Position numbers and translations under genes: made by a program. A DNA stretch of 64,000 nt from Deltaproteobacteria bacterium (GTDB lineage Bacteria > Myxococcota_A > Polyangia > DRWM01 > JAAZOP01): positions 30,060-94,059 of the forward strand of contig JACRCZ010000123.1 of assembly GCA_016218765.1 (NCBI GenBank), in the 5' to 3' direction. The notes below the pieces were generated by a model, which searched no databases, had not been told where the DNA came from, and saw nothing but the letters and a program-made list of their open reading frames with translations. Below are positions 44,906 to 54,008 of this stretch, piece after piece. Numbering within the stretch: the first letter of the stretch is position 1; every line of letters starts with the position of its first letter.

Positions 44906-45771
44906 GGCTCGACCTCCGGCGGCTCGGGCACCCAGGGGTAGGGGTACAGCGCGCCGCGGCCGGTGAGCGGCTGGATCGCGATGGCGTACACCATGCCCCG
45001 GTCGTCCTCGATGTGCAGCACCACCGGGTCGGCCGTCCCGTCGTCGCGGTAGAAGACGTAGGTCCGGCCCTCCGTGATCGGCTCCTCGGAGCCCGGCAGG
45101 TAGACCCGCATGGCCGTCACGCCCTCGAGCGTGAACGGCACCATCCGCGGCTCGGCAATCGGGGCGAAGACGGGCGGGCGATAGACGGGCGGCTTCTCCA
45201 GCTCCGCCAGCGCCGTTTCGTCGCCGAACAGCCCGCCCATGCCGCCGAACAGGTCGCCCAGGCCGCCGCCCTCCTCGTCCTCGAACTCCCCCTCGCCCTC
45301 TCCCGCCGCGAGCGCCCCGCCGGCCGCTCCGGTCGCCGGCTCCTCGAAGCCCGCTCCGCCGTACTCCTCGCCGTCCTCGCCGCCGTCCGGTACGACCATC
45401 GAGCCGGACTCGTCGATCAGCGCGGCGCCGCCGGCGGCCTCCAGCGAGAGCCTGAACCCGTCGAGGTCGACGACCATGCGCACGGTGGTCGCGCGGCTCA
45501 AGGCCCAGATGAGGGCGTTGCGGCTGTAGCGGGAGATCTTGAATGCTTGATCCTGGAGCTTGGCGCGCCGGACGCCGCCGAGACCGGTGAGGCCGACCAC
45601 CGAAATGAGGCCGATGATCGCCAGCACGACCAGCAGCTCGATCAGCGTGAACCCCCCGCCCGACGCCGGCGCGCTGCGCCGCGGGTCGGCGGTCGACCGC
45701 CGGAAGTCGGCCGACCCTTCGCGCGTCGCGAAGGGTCCGGAAGGCGGTCGGCCGGGGCGGGAGTCGGACAC
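44902..45771 (-). CDS. gspH: T2SS minor pseudopilin GspH
   Basis: The protein has 289 residues from a GTG at 45771, directly after the gspG stop. A 40-residue leader ends GGG before FTLIELLVVLAIIGLISVVGL. The domain continues YSRNALIWALSRATTVRMVVDLDG, typical of GspH. An acidic Gly/Glu-rich insert (about 125-180) makes it far longer than the usual 150-180 residues. The 5' end codes an 11-bp perfect DNA hairpin (45713-45737). Confidence 0.8.
   Translation of the reverse strand: MSDSRPGRPPSGPFATREGSADFRRSTADPRRSAPASGGGFTLIELLVVLAIIGLISVVGLTGLGGVRRAKLQDQAFKISRYSRNALIWALSRATTVRMVVDLDGFRLSLEAAGGAALIDESGSMVVPDGGEDGEEYGGAGFEEPATGAAGGALAAGEGEGEFEDEEGGGLGDLFGGMGGLFGDETALAELEKPPVYRPPVFAPIAEPRMVPFTLEGVTAMRVYLPGSEEPITEGRTYVFYRDDGTADPVVLHIEDDRGMVYAIAIQPLTGRGALYPYPWVPEPPEVEP
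45713..45737. repeat. Perfect 11-bp hairpin with 3-base loop in the gspH leader
   Basis: GACCCTTCGCG (45713-45723) pairs with CGCGAAGGGTC (45727-45737) around CGT. In the mRNA it would lie about 35 bases after the gspH start. Confidence 0.85.
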
Positions 45772-46293
45772 CTACTCCTCGTTCTTCTCCGAGTACGCGA
45801 TGTCGTCCTCGCTGCCCATGTTGCCGTCGGCGCCGGCGGAGCGGACCTCGTCGACGACGTCGCCGGCGCACGAGATCTCCAGCTCGTTGCCCCACTGGTC
45901 CTTGGTCTGGTCCTTCTTCAGCAGATCCTCGCGGACCAGGTCCTCGAGCGACGGGCAGCCGCCGCCGGGAGGTGCGACGGTGTAGTACTCGGCGGCCGCG
46001 TTGTAGACCTTCTCGACCAGGATCTTCGCGGTCCCTTCCTTCGCCTTCTTGAACCGCGGGATCACCAGGAAGGTCACCGCGCCCGCGATCAGCCCGATGA
46101 TGGCGATGACGACCATGATCTCGATGAGCGTCATGCCCAGGGAGGGCGAGCGGGCCGGCGGCAGGCGGGCCGGCGGCCGGCGGTCGGCGGCCGGCGGTCG
46201 GGCCGACGACCCCCCGAAGGTCCGTCGCAAGACCCGCCGCCATGCTTGCCGCCACGCCCGGCGCCATCGGCTCTCGCTCTTCTCAGTGTCCAT
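45772..46293 (-). CDS. gspG: T2SS major pseudopilin GspG
   Basis: The protein has 173 residues. The start chosen is the ATG at 46293 (GGAGGA five bases upstream); a GTG at 46296 directly precedes it. The leader is unusually long, 53 residues and rich in Arg, Trp and Pro, ending SLG before MTLIEIMVVIAIIGLIAGAVTFLVIPRF with Glu at +5. GspG marks follow: AKILVEKVYNAAAEYY and DQWGNELEISC, then an acidic C-terminus GNMGSEDDIAYSEKNEE resembling the Ca-binding end of major pseudopilins. A four-copy heptanucleotide array lies in the leader. Confidence 0.85.
   Translation of the reverse strand: MDTEKSESRWRRAWRQAWRRVLRRTFGGSSARPPAADRRPPARLPPARSPSLGMTLIEIMVVIAIIGLIAGAVTFLVIPRFKKAKEGTAKILVEKVYNAAAEYYTVAPPGGGCPSLEDLVREDLLKKDQTKDQWGNELEISCAGDVVDEVRSAGADGNMGSEDDIAYSEKNEE
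46173..46200. repeat. Heptanucleotide array (4 copies) in the gspG leader
   Basis: GCGGCCG and GCGGTCG alternate over four 7-mers, in codons 32-41 of gspG. Similar degenerate sequence extends upstream to about 46150. Confidence 0.85.
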
Positions 46294-46373
46294 CACGTCC
46301 TCCTCGCGGGTCCAACCCCCGCCTTACGTACACGCACCCCCGACTTCACATTCCCCCCGGCCGTTCCGTCCGC

Positions 46374-46443
46374 CGCCCGTCGACCGCCGCCCGTCGACCG
46401 CCGTCCGCCGTCCCGCGACCGCCGACCGTCGACCGCCGACCGC
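46374..46443. repeat. Heptanucleotide array (10 copies) upstream of gspG
   Basis: Ten 7-mers, mostly CGACCGC with CGCCCGT and CGTCCGC variants, fill the 161-bp gap between the GspG-like gene and gspG. Confidence 0.85.
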
Positions 46444-46454
46444 ACGCCGCCTCC

Positions 46455-46892
46455 CTACAGGTTCTCAATGTCGTCCCCCGTTCCGGGCTCGCCGTCGGGT
46501 CCGCAGGACACGACGTGGAAGACTCCCGGGGCCGGCTCGAGGTCCAGGCGGTAGCGGAAGGGGTTGCCCCAGGCGTCGTTGGGGATGCCGTCGAGGTACG
46601 GCGGCTGGTCGGCCGGGGGCCGCAGGAGCTGGTCGAAGGACTCGGGGTAGCGCTGGAGGTCGTGGTGGAAGCGGAGGACGGCGTCGGTCAGCTCGGCGAT
46701 GGTCATGTAGGTCTTGCGGCGGCGGAGCTTGTTGTTGGAGTAGCTGATCGCGGCGGTGGTGATCATCAGGGCGGCGACGGCGAGGAGCGCGAGGCGCACG
46801 ATGCGCCACCACGGGCGCTTGCGGGCGGCGCGTCTGGGCCCGCCCAGCAGGATCTGATCGCGTCCGCCGCGCCACCGGCCGAGGAGCTTCAT
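46455..46892 (-). CDS. GspG-like protein lacking the prepilin motif
   Basis: The protein has 145 residues. The C-terminal half is GspG-like: LTDAVLRFHHDLQRYPESFDQLL, GIPNDAWGNPFRYRLDLE and SCGPDGEPGTGDDIENL, the Ca-loop type of ending. The N-terminal half has a transmembrane helix (about 31-48, VRLALLAVAALMITTAAI), but no G/FTLIE-type cleavage site and no Glu at +5, so it cannot be processed like a pseudopilin. Its ATG overlaps the gspF stop by 4 bp (46889-46892). It may be a non-polymerising accessory or chaperone of the major pseudopilin. This role is inferred. Confidence 0.75.
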   Translation of the reverse strand: MKLLGRWRGGRDQILLGGPRRAARKRPWWRIVRLALLAVAALMITTAAISYSNNKLRRRKTYMTIAELTDAVLRFHHDLQRYPESFDQLLRPPADQPPYLDGIPNDAWGNPFRYRLDLEPAPGVFHVVSCGPDGEPGTGDDIENL

Positions 46893-48133
46893 TGCACGAA
46901 CTCCGAGAGCTTGAGCAGCGGGAGGAGAATGGAGGCCGCGATGGTTGCCGCCGCGCCGCCCATGACGACGATCATGAGGGGCTCGAGCAGCGCGGTGAGG
47001 GCGCCCAGGCGCGTCTCGACCTGCAGCTCGTAGCTTCCAGCGACGGAGATCAGCATCTCCTCGAGCTGCCCGCTGCGCTCGCCGACGGCGATCATGTGGG
47101 TCACGATGGGGTCGAAGCGGCCGCTGCGCTTCAAGGGCACGGCGATCGATTCGCCTTCCTGCACGCTCTTGCGGGCGTCATCGATGATCCCCTCCAGCTC
47201 GGCGTTGCCCATGACGTTGCGGGTGATCTCCATGGCGCGCAGCACCGGCACACCGCTCTTGAGGAGCGTGGCGAGGGTGCGGGCGAAGCGGGCGATGGCG
47301 ACCTTCATGGCAATGTCGCCGGCGATGGGCAGGCGGAGCACGAACTTGTCCCAGATCTTGCGGCCCCCGCTGCTGCGGCGCCAGGCGCGGAAGAGCACGA
47401 CGAAGCCGATGACGCCGAGGATGCCGGCCCACCACCAGTTGGCCACCATGTAGGAGAGCCAGATCATGAGCTCGGTGTACCAGGGCAGATCGCGGCCGAA
47501 GTCCTTGAAGATCGAGGTCACCTGCGGCACGACGACGACCATGAGGATGCCGACGATGACGGTGCCCAGGATGGCCATGATCGCGGGGTAGGCGAGGGCG
47601 GCGACGATCTTGCTGCGCATGCGGCCCTGGCCCTCGGTGAACTCCGCGAGGCGGTCGAGCACCATTTCCAGCGTGCCGGACTGCTCGCCGGCATGGACCA
47701 TGTTCACGTAGTAGTCGGCGAAGAGCTTGGGATGAGCCCGCATCCCGTCGGCCAGCGAGACGCCCTCGTTGACCTGGTCGCGCACGGCGACCAGCGCCTT
47801 GCGCAGGTCGGCCTTCGGCGTCTGCTCCACGATCGCCGTCAGCGATTCGACCAGCGGCACGCCCGAGCGGATGAGCGTGGAGAGCTGGCGGGTGGCGAGG
47901 GAGACGTCGGCCGGCTTGGCCCGGTCGCGGAAGCTCCCGAGACGGATCTCCCGACCGGCGACCTTGCCCGCCTTGGCTTCTCCCGCCGCGGCCTTGGGCG
48001 CCTCGCGGATCTCGACCGGGACCAGCCCCTCCTTGCGCAGCAGCGCGCGCAGCGCCTCGACGCTCTCGGCGTCCCGTGCGCCGCGCATCGTGCGTCCCGC
48101 GCTTGTCAGGCCCCGGTAGTCATACGTCGGCAT
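46889..48133 (-). CDS. gspF: T2SS inner-membrane protein GspF
   Basis: The protein has 414 residues, the normal length. It shows the duplicated GspF/PilC fold: MPTYDYRGLTSAGRTMRGARDA at the start; LATRQLSTLIRSGVPLVESL and FARTLATLLKSGVPVLRAMEIT as the two repeats; HAGEQSGTLEMVLDRLAEF and VGERSGQLEEMLISVAGSYE. Transmembrane helices lie near 175-200, 225-245 and 378-400. It is the polytopic platform protein beneath the pseudopilus. Confidence 0.95.
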   Translation of the reverse strand: MPTYDYRGLTSAGRTMRGARDAESVEALRALLRKEGLVPVEIREAPKAAAGEAKAGKVAGREIRLGSFRDRAKPADVSLATRQLSTLIRSGVPLVESLTAIVEQTPKADLRKALVAVRDQVNEGVSLADGMRAHPKLFADYYVNMVHAGEQSGTLEMVLDRLAEFTEGQGRMRSKIVAALAYPAIMAILGTVIVGILMVVVVPQVTSIFKDFGRDLPWYTELMIWLSYMVANWWWAGILGVIGFVVLFRAWRRSSGGRKIWDKFVLRLPIAGDIAMKVAIARFARTLATLLKSGVPVLRAMEITRNVMGNAELEGIIDDARKSVQEGESIAVPLKRSGRFDPIVTHMIAVGERSGQLEEMLISVAGSYELQVETRLGALTALLEPLMIVVMGGAAATIAASILLPLLKLSEFVQ

Positions 48134-48147
48134 GTCTCACGTTCTTC

Positions 48148-48215
48148 GTTCTTCGTCTTTCGTTCTTCGTCGGGGCCGGGCCCGGCCGAAAAACGAAGAA
48201 CGAAAGACGAAAAAC
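48148..48215. repeat. 33-35-bp inverted repeat between gspE and gspF
   Basis: The arm 48148-48180 pairs with 48181-48215 with few mismatches; the outer 23 bp are T/C-rich TTCGTCTTTCGTTCTTCG-type sequence. The mRNA would form a long stem about 16 bases after the gspE stop and 14 bases before the gspF start. Confidence 0.85.
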
Positions 48216-48230
48216 ACCTCCATGCGCCCC

Positions 48231-49976
<1,746 letters not shown>

Positions 49977-49981
49977 CGGAC

Positions 49982-52801
49982 TCAATACACGGCCGGCTGC
50001 GGCTGGATGACGAGAGGCGCGGGCGCCGTCATGCCGGGGGAGGGCGTGAACTGCCCGGGCGCGGTCTGGATCACCGGGTGCTCCGCGCCGCCGGGCCCGA
50101 TCTCGATGTAGGTGTCGCCCGCCGCCGTGCTCCACGACTCGGTCGAGATCGGCTGGGACGGGACGTGCGCCGGCGGCGGCGCGGCCTCCATCTGGCGCTG
50201 CAGCTCCTCCTCCTCCTCCAGGTCCTCGATCGTCTGGTTGATGTTCTCCAGGAGGCCGTTGGTGCGCGAGTAATCGATGTCCGGGCTCCACTCCCGCTCG
50301 CGCAAGGCCGAGATCTGCTCGATGAACTCGCGCCGCTCCTCCATCTTGCGGTTGAAGATGCGGCGGAAGTCGCTGGGGTCGCGGATGATGTACGGCGTGA
50401 GGAAGATGAGCAGGTTGCGCTTGGTCGTGCGCGTGCGGGTGTGGCGGAAGAGGTAGCCGAGGATGGGGATGTCGCCCAGGAACGGTACCTTCTCGACCGT
50501 CTCGACCTCGCTGTCGGTCATCAGGCCGCCGATGACGACGGTCTGCTGGTCGCGCACGACGCTCGTCGTGTGCGCCGTCTTCTGCCCGATGATCGGACCC
50601 AGCGAGCTTTCGCCCGTGACCTCGGAGACCTCGATCTCGATCTCCAGGCTCACCTGGTCGCTCTCGTTGATCTGCGGCGTGATCTTGAGCGTGATGCCGA
50701 CCTTCTGGTAGCCGACGCTGACGAAGGGGTTGAGCCCGCCCAGGAGGCTGCTGGCCGCGCCGCCGGCCTGCTGGCCGGCCAGTCCGGCCAGCGCACCGAT
50801 GCCGCCGCCGTAGCCGCCCTGCTGCACGGGAATGTTGCCGCCGACCATGATCTCCGCCGGCACGTTGTCGGTCGCCAGGATGTTCGGCGTCGACAGGACG
50901 TTGACGTCGTTGTCGGTCTGCAACGCCGAAAGCAGCACGCCGAAGGCCGGGATCGAGACCCCCGGCACCAGCGTCTGGTCCGACCCCTCCAACTCGAACC
51001 CGCGGATGCCGACCGCGAGGCCCTGCAGCGCGTTGGCGTCGACGGCGATCGTGGACAGCGGATAGAACCCGCCGTAGACCAGCGACTGCTCGCCCGCCGT
51101 GTCGACCATGTCGCCGCCGTGGAACGACAACCCGAGGTTGCGCAGGCGCTCGAGGCTGACCTCCATGATCACCGCCTCGACGAAGACCTGCCGGCGTGGG
51201 ATGTCGAGCTGCTGGATGACCTGGCTCAGGGCCGCGTAGTCGCGCGGGCTGGAGACGATGACCAGCGCGTTGGTGGCGGTGTCGGCCTGGATCCGTACCT
51301 CGCCCGCCAGCGCCTCGCCCCCCACCGGTGCCCCCGGCGCCCCCATGCCCGGCCGCCCGCCGACCCGCCCCATCCCCCCCGTGGCCAGCGAGTTGAGCAC
51401 GCCCGCCAGCTCCTCGGCGTCCGCGTGCTGCAAGGGATGGACGTGGATCTCACCCTCGCCCGCCACCGGCACGTCCAGCCGCCGGATCAGCTCCAGCACC
51501 TGGAGGTACGCGGGCTCGGTGGCCACGATGACCAGCGAGTTGGTGCGCGGGTCGGCGATGACCTTGGTCAGCCGCGTCACCACGCGCTCCTCCGTGCCGG
51601 CGGCGCCACCCTGCGGCGGGTACTTGACCTCCTCGACCGGCGCGCGGCGGTTCCCCCCCTGCTGCGCGCTCGCCGCGATCCCGCTCGCCTCGAACACCTC
51701 CTGGATCTTCTGCGCCAGCTCCTCCGCGTCCGCGTAGTGGACCGGCTCGACCCAGATCCGCTCGCCGGTCCCCGCCACGTCCAGCTCCTGCACGATGAGC
51801 AGCAGGCGCTGCACGTTGTTGCCGAAGTCGGTAATGATGAGCGTGTTCGTGGGCGGGTAGGGCGTGATGTCGCCGTCGCGGGACTTGAAGCGGTTGAGCA
51901 GGTTCGCCATCTCCTCGGCCGAGACGTTCTCCAGCCGGTGGATGCGCGTCACCATCCGCGCCTCGGTCGGCGTGGACTCCCCGTCGCGGTACGTCGAGAC
52001 GGACTCCTGGGCCGCGCCGGCGGACTCGGTGATGACCCAGTAGCGTCCGGAAGGCACGACCGTCATGCCGTTGGCCGCGAGCACGGCCAGGAAGGCGCGG
52101 TAGGCCTCCCCGGCGGTGACCTCGTCGGGCGAGAAGATCGTGGCCTTGATCGAGCGGGCCTTGGCGCCGAGGATGAAGCGGCGGCCGGTGATGTTGGAGA
52201 TGATGCGGACGAGGACGGGCAGGTCGACGTCCTGGAGGTTGAACTGGAAGCGCTGGCCCGACGGCATGGGCTCGTAATCGATGTTCGACTGGAGCTGCGC
52301 CTCCTCCGGCACCGGGCTCTCGACCGGCGTCGTCGTGGACGGCGGCGGGGGAGGGGGCGGCGGCGCGTCCGGCACGGGCGCGGGACCCGGCACGGGCGGC
52401 GTGGGGCTCGAGGCCGCCTGCGCCGCCGGCGCGAGCCCGGGAGCCGTGAGCCTGGGTGCGGTCATGCCGGGACGCACGATCGCCTCCGGCTGGACGATGG
52501 TCGGGCCCGCGCCCTGGACCACGGGCGGTGGCGGCTGCCCCCCCGGATCGGTGTTCTGCTGGGCGCCCGTCCGAGCGGCCGGCAGGAGGGCCAGGGCGAG
52601 GACGCAGACGGCCGCCGCGCGGAGCCGCGGGTTCCCGGCCGGTCCGTCCTTAGCCGCGGCCGGGCGTCGCCGGAGCGGCCGCCGCTCCGCCGCCTGCCCT
52701 GAGCCCCGTCGAAGGGCTCCACCGCCTGCCCTGAGCCCCGTCGAAGGGTTCCACCGCTCCACCTTCGAACCAAGAACCAACAACCTGCTCCTCCCGTCCA
52801 C
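49982..52801 (-). CDS. gspD: T2SS secretin GspD
   Basis: The protein is up to 939 residues. A GTG at 52801 gives the longest frame, but the real signal peptide is probably residues 60-80 (RAAAVCVLALALLPAARTGA). The first 50 residues are coded by a 32-bp tandem repeat, so the start is uncertain. A Pro-rich region is followed by N0 (FNLQDVDLPVLVRIISNITGRRFILG), N1-N3 domains (LENVSAEEMANLLNRF, HYADAEELAQKIQEVF, LQHADAEELAGVLNSL) and the secretin core (VEAVIMEVSLERLRNLGLSF, VLSTPNILATDNVPAEIMVG, VPFLGDIPILGYLFR, NLLIFLTPYIIRD). It forms the outer-membrane channel. Confidence 0.9.
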   Translation of the reverse strand: MDGRSRLLVLGSKVERWNPSTGLRAGGGALRRGSGQAAERRPLRRRPAAAKDGPAGNPRLRAAAVCVLALALLPAARTGAQQNTDPGGQPPPPVVQGAGPTIVQPEAIVRPGMTAPRLTAPGLAPAAQAASSPTPPVPGPAPVPDAPPPPPPPPSTTTPVESPVPEEAQLQSNIDYEPMPSGQRFQFNLQDVDLPVLVRIISNITGRRFILGAKARSIKATIFSPDEVTAGEAYRAFLAVLAANGMTVVPSGRYWVITESAGAAQESVSTYRDGESTPTEARMVTRIHRLENVSAEEMANLLNRFKSRDGDITPYPPTNTLIITDFGNNVQRLLLIVQELDVAGTGERIWVEPVHYADAEELAQKIQEVFEASGIAASAQQGGNRRAPVEEVKYPPQGGAAGTEERVVTRLTKVIADPRTNSLVIVATEPAYLQVLELIRRLDVPVAGEGEIHVHPLQHADAEELAGVLNSLATGGMGRVGGRPGMGAPGAPVGGEALAGEVRIQADTATNALVIVSSPRDYAALSQVIQQLDIPRRQVFVEAVIMEVSLERLRNLGLSFHGGDMVDTAGEQSLVYGGFYPLSTIAVDANALQGLAVGIRGFELEGSDQTLVPGVSIPAFGVLLSALQTDNDVNVLSTPNILATDNVPAEIMVGGNIPVQQGGYGGGIGALAGLAGQQAGGAASSLLGGLNPFVSVGYQKVGITLKITPQINESDQVSLEIEIEVSEVTGESSLGPIIGQKTAHTTSVVRDQQTVVIGGLMTDSEVETVEKVPFLGDIPILGYLFRHTRTRTTKRNLLIFLTPYIIRDPSDFRRIFNRKMEERREFIEQISALREREWSPDIDYSRTNGLLENINQTIEDLEEEEELQRQMEAAPPPAHVPSQPISTESWSTAAGDTYIEIGPGGAEHPVIQTAPGQFTPSPGMTAPAPLVIQPQPAVY
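52692..52755. repeat. Two tandem 32-bp repeats in the gspD 5' end
   Basis: 52692-52723 and 52724-52755 differ at one base. The core is CCTGCCCTGAGCCCCGTCGA. A related pair of degenerate 15-mers is found at 60169-60198 inside the radical SAM fusion gene. Confidence 0.9.
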
Positions 52802-52804
52802 CGC

Positions 52805-53830
52805 TCACCGGAGGTTGTAGTTCATCGTGATCGACTCGCCGCGGCGCGTGACCGTGACCGAGATGCGATCGGCCATGCGCAGCCGCCCGTAGGCCTGCAA
52901 CGCCTTGTCCGCCCCGGTCATCGGAATGCCGTTGATGCTCTGGATCAGGTCGCCGTTCTCCAGCCCGAGCTTGCCGAACAGGGAATCGCGCCGGATGCCG
53001 TAGACCTTGAACCCGATGACCTCGCCGTTCTCCTCGTGCGGCATCACGCGCGCCTGCCGCATCGCGATGTCCTGGTTGTCCAGGATGGTGTTGATCAGCG
53101 AGCGCTGCACGTTGCGGTCGGTGTCGCTCACGACCTCGATCGAGCTGCTCACCGCGGCCGCGAACCGATCCTCGCGGCTCGACGCCTCGGCCGGCGGCGG
53201 CGGCGGCGGCGCCTGCTCCGGCGGCTTGACCTCGACCGGCGGCGGCGGCGCGGCCCCCGCGGCGCTCGCGAGCTGCGGGTAGCGGATGTCCAGGAAACAC
53301 TCCAGCCCGCTCCCGGCCTGCGCGATGTAGACCCGGTTCCAGGTGATGCGCGAGACGTGATGCCCCCCCAGCTCGTAACCCACCCGGTACTCCGACGGCT
53401 TGCCGTCCTGCACGATCGTCGCGAACCCCAGCTCCGGATGCGTCGGCGAGCCGGCGACCAGCGCCTGGACCTGCAAGGCCATCGGGCAGGGCGCGATCGT
53501 CGTCTGGGCCGGACCGACCTCCGGCTCCGCACCGGCGTCCGGCACCTCCTCGACCTCGATGTCCTCCCCCGCGTCGGCCTCCTCGGGCGGAAGGTCGAAC
53601 AGGTTGCCCGCCAGGAGATCGTCCAGCCGGAGCTGCTTCTCCGTCGGGGCGAACCCCGCGGCCGTCCCCGCGTCCTGGTCGATGTTCGCCGGCGGCGCAT
53701 GCGACAGGTCGACCCCCTTGCCCACCGAGGACAGGAGCAGCTCGCCAATCCCCCCCGCGACGAAGTAGGCCATCACGACCGTCAACCCGGCCGTGGCCAC
53801 CCACACGTAGCGTTTCAGGACCGCCGCCAT
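52805..53830 (-). CDS. gspC: T2SS inner-membrane protein GspC with PDZ domain
   Basis: The protein has 341 residues. One transmembrane helix (about 9-29) is followed by a periplasmic linker and the HR domain (APCPMALQVQALVAGSPTHPELGFATI, about 123-149). A Pro-rich stretch (about 200-225) leads to a PDZ domain (about 270-341: GFKVYGIRRDSLFGKLGLENGDLIQSINGIPM). GspC couples the secretin to the inner platform and helps select substrates. It is the first gene of the operon. Confidence 0.9.
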   Translation of the reverse strand: MAAVLKRYVWVATAGLTVVMAYFVAGGIGELLLSSVGKGVDLSHAPPANIDQDAGTAAGFAPTEKQLRLDDLLAGNLFDLPPEEADAGEDIEVEEVPDAGAEPEVGPAQTTIAPCPMALQVQALVAGSPTHPELGFATIVQDGKPSEYRVGYELGGHHVSRITWNRVYIAQAGSGLECFLDIRYPQLASAAGAAPPPPVEVKPPEQAPPPPPPAEASSREDRFAAAVSSSIEVVSDTDRNVQRSLINTILDNQDIAMRQARVMPHEENGEVIGFKVYGIRRDSLFGKLGLENGDLIQSINGIPMTGADKALQAYGRLRMADRISVTVTRRGESITMNYNLR

Positions 53831-53970
53831 GCGCCGACCTCACGCCCCCGCCCGCCGAGGCCCTCCCTACCGGAGATCCGGCCCGCGATCAAGGGTCGAA
53901 TCTCCCCGAGGACGTTGACTTTCCCGCCCGTGACAAAGCGGCAAACCGACCACTGAACAAAGGTCGGGGG

Positions 53971-53983
53971 TGACATTCTGTCA
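53971..53983. promoter_or_regulatory. Palindrome upstream of gspC, possible operator
   Basis: TGACA-TTC-TGTCA is a perfect 5-bp inverted repeat 141 bp upstream of gspC. It overlaps a TTGACA (53984-53979, minus strand) that could be a -35 box, although the matching -10 (TTTGTT) is weak. Confidence 0.25.
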
Positions 53984-54008
53984 ATCGGCGCGAGGCGTCC
54001 CGACAGCC

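Noticed and set aside
53831..54008. Sigma54 promoter before gspC
   Set aside because: A TGGTCGGTTTGC stretch looks similar, but the GG-to-GC spacing is wrong.
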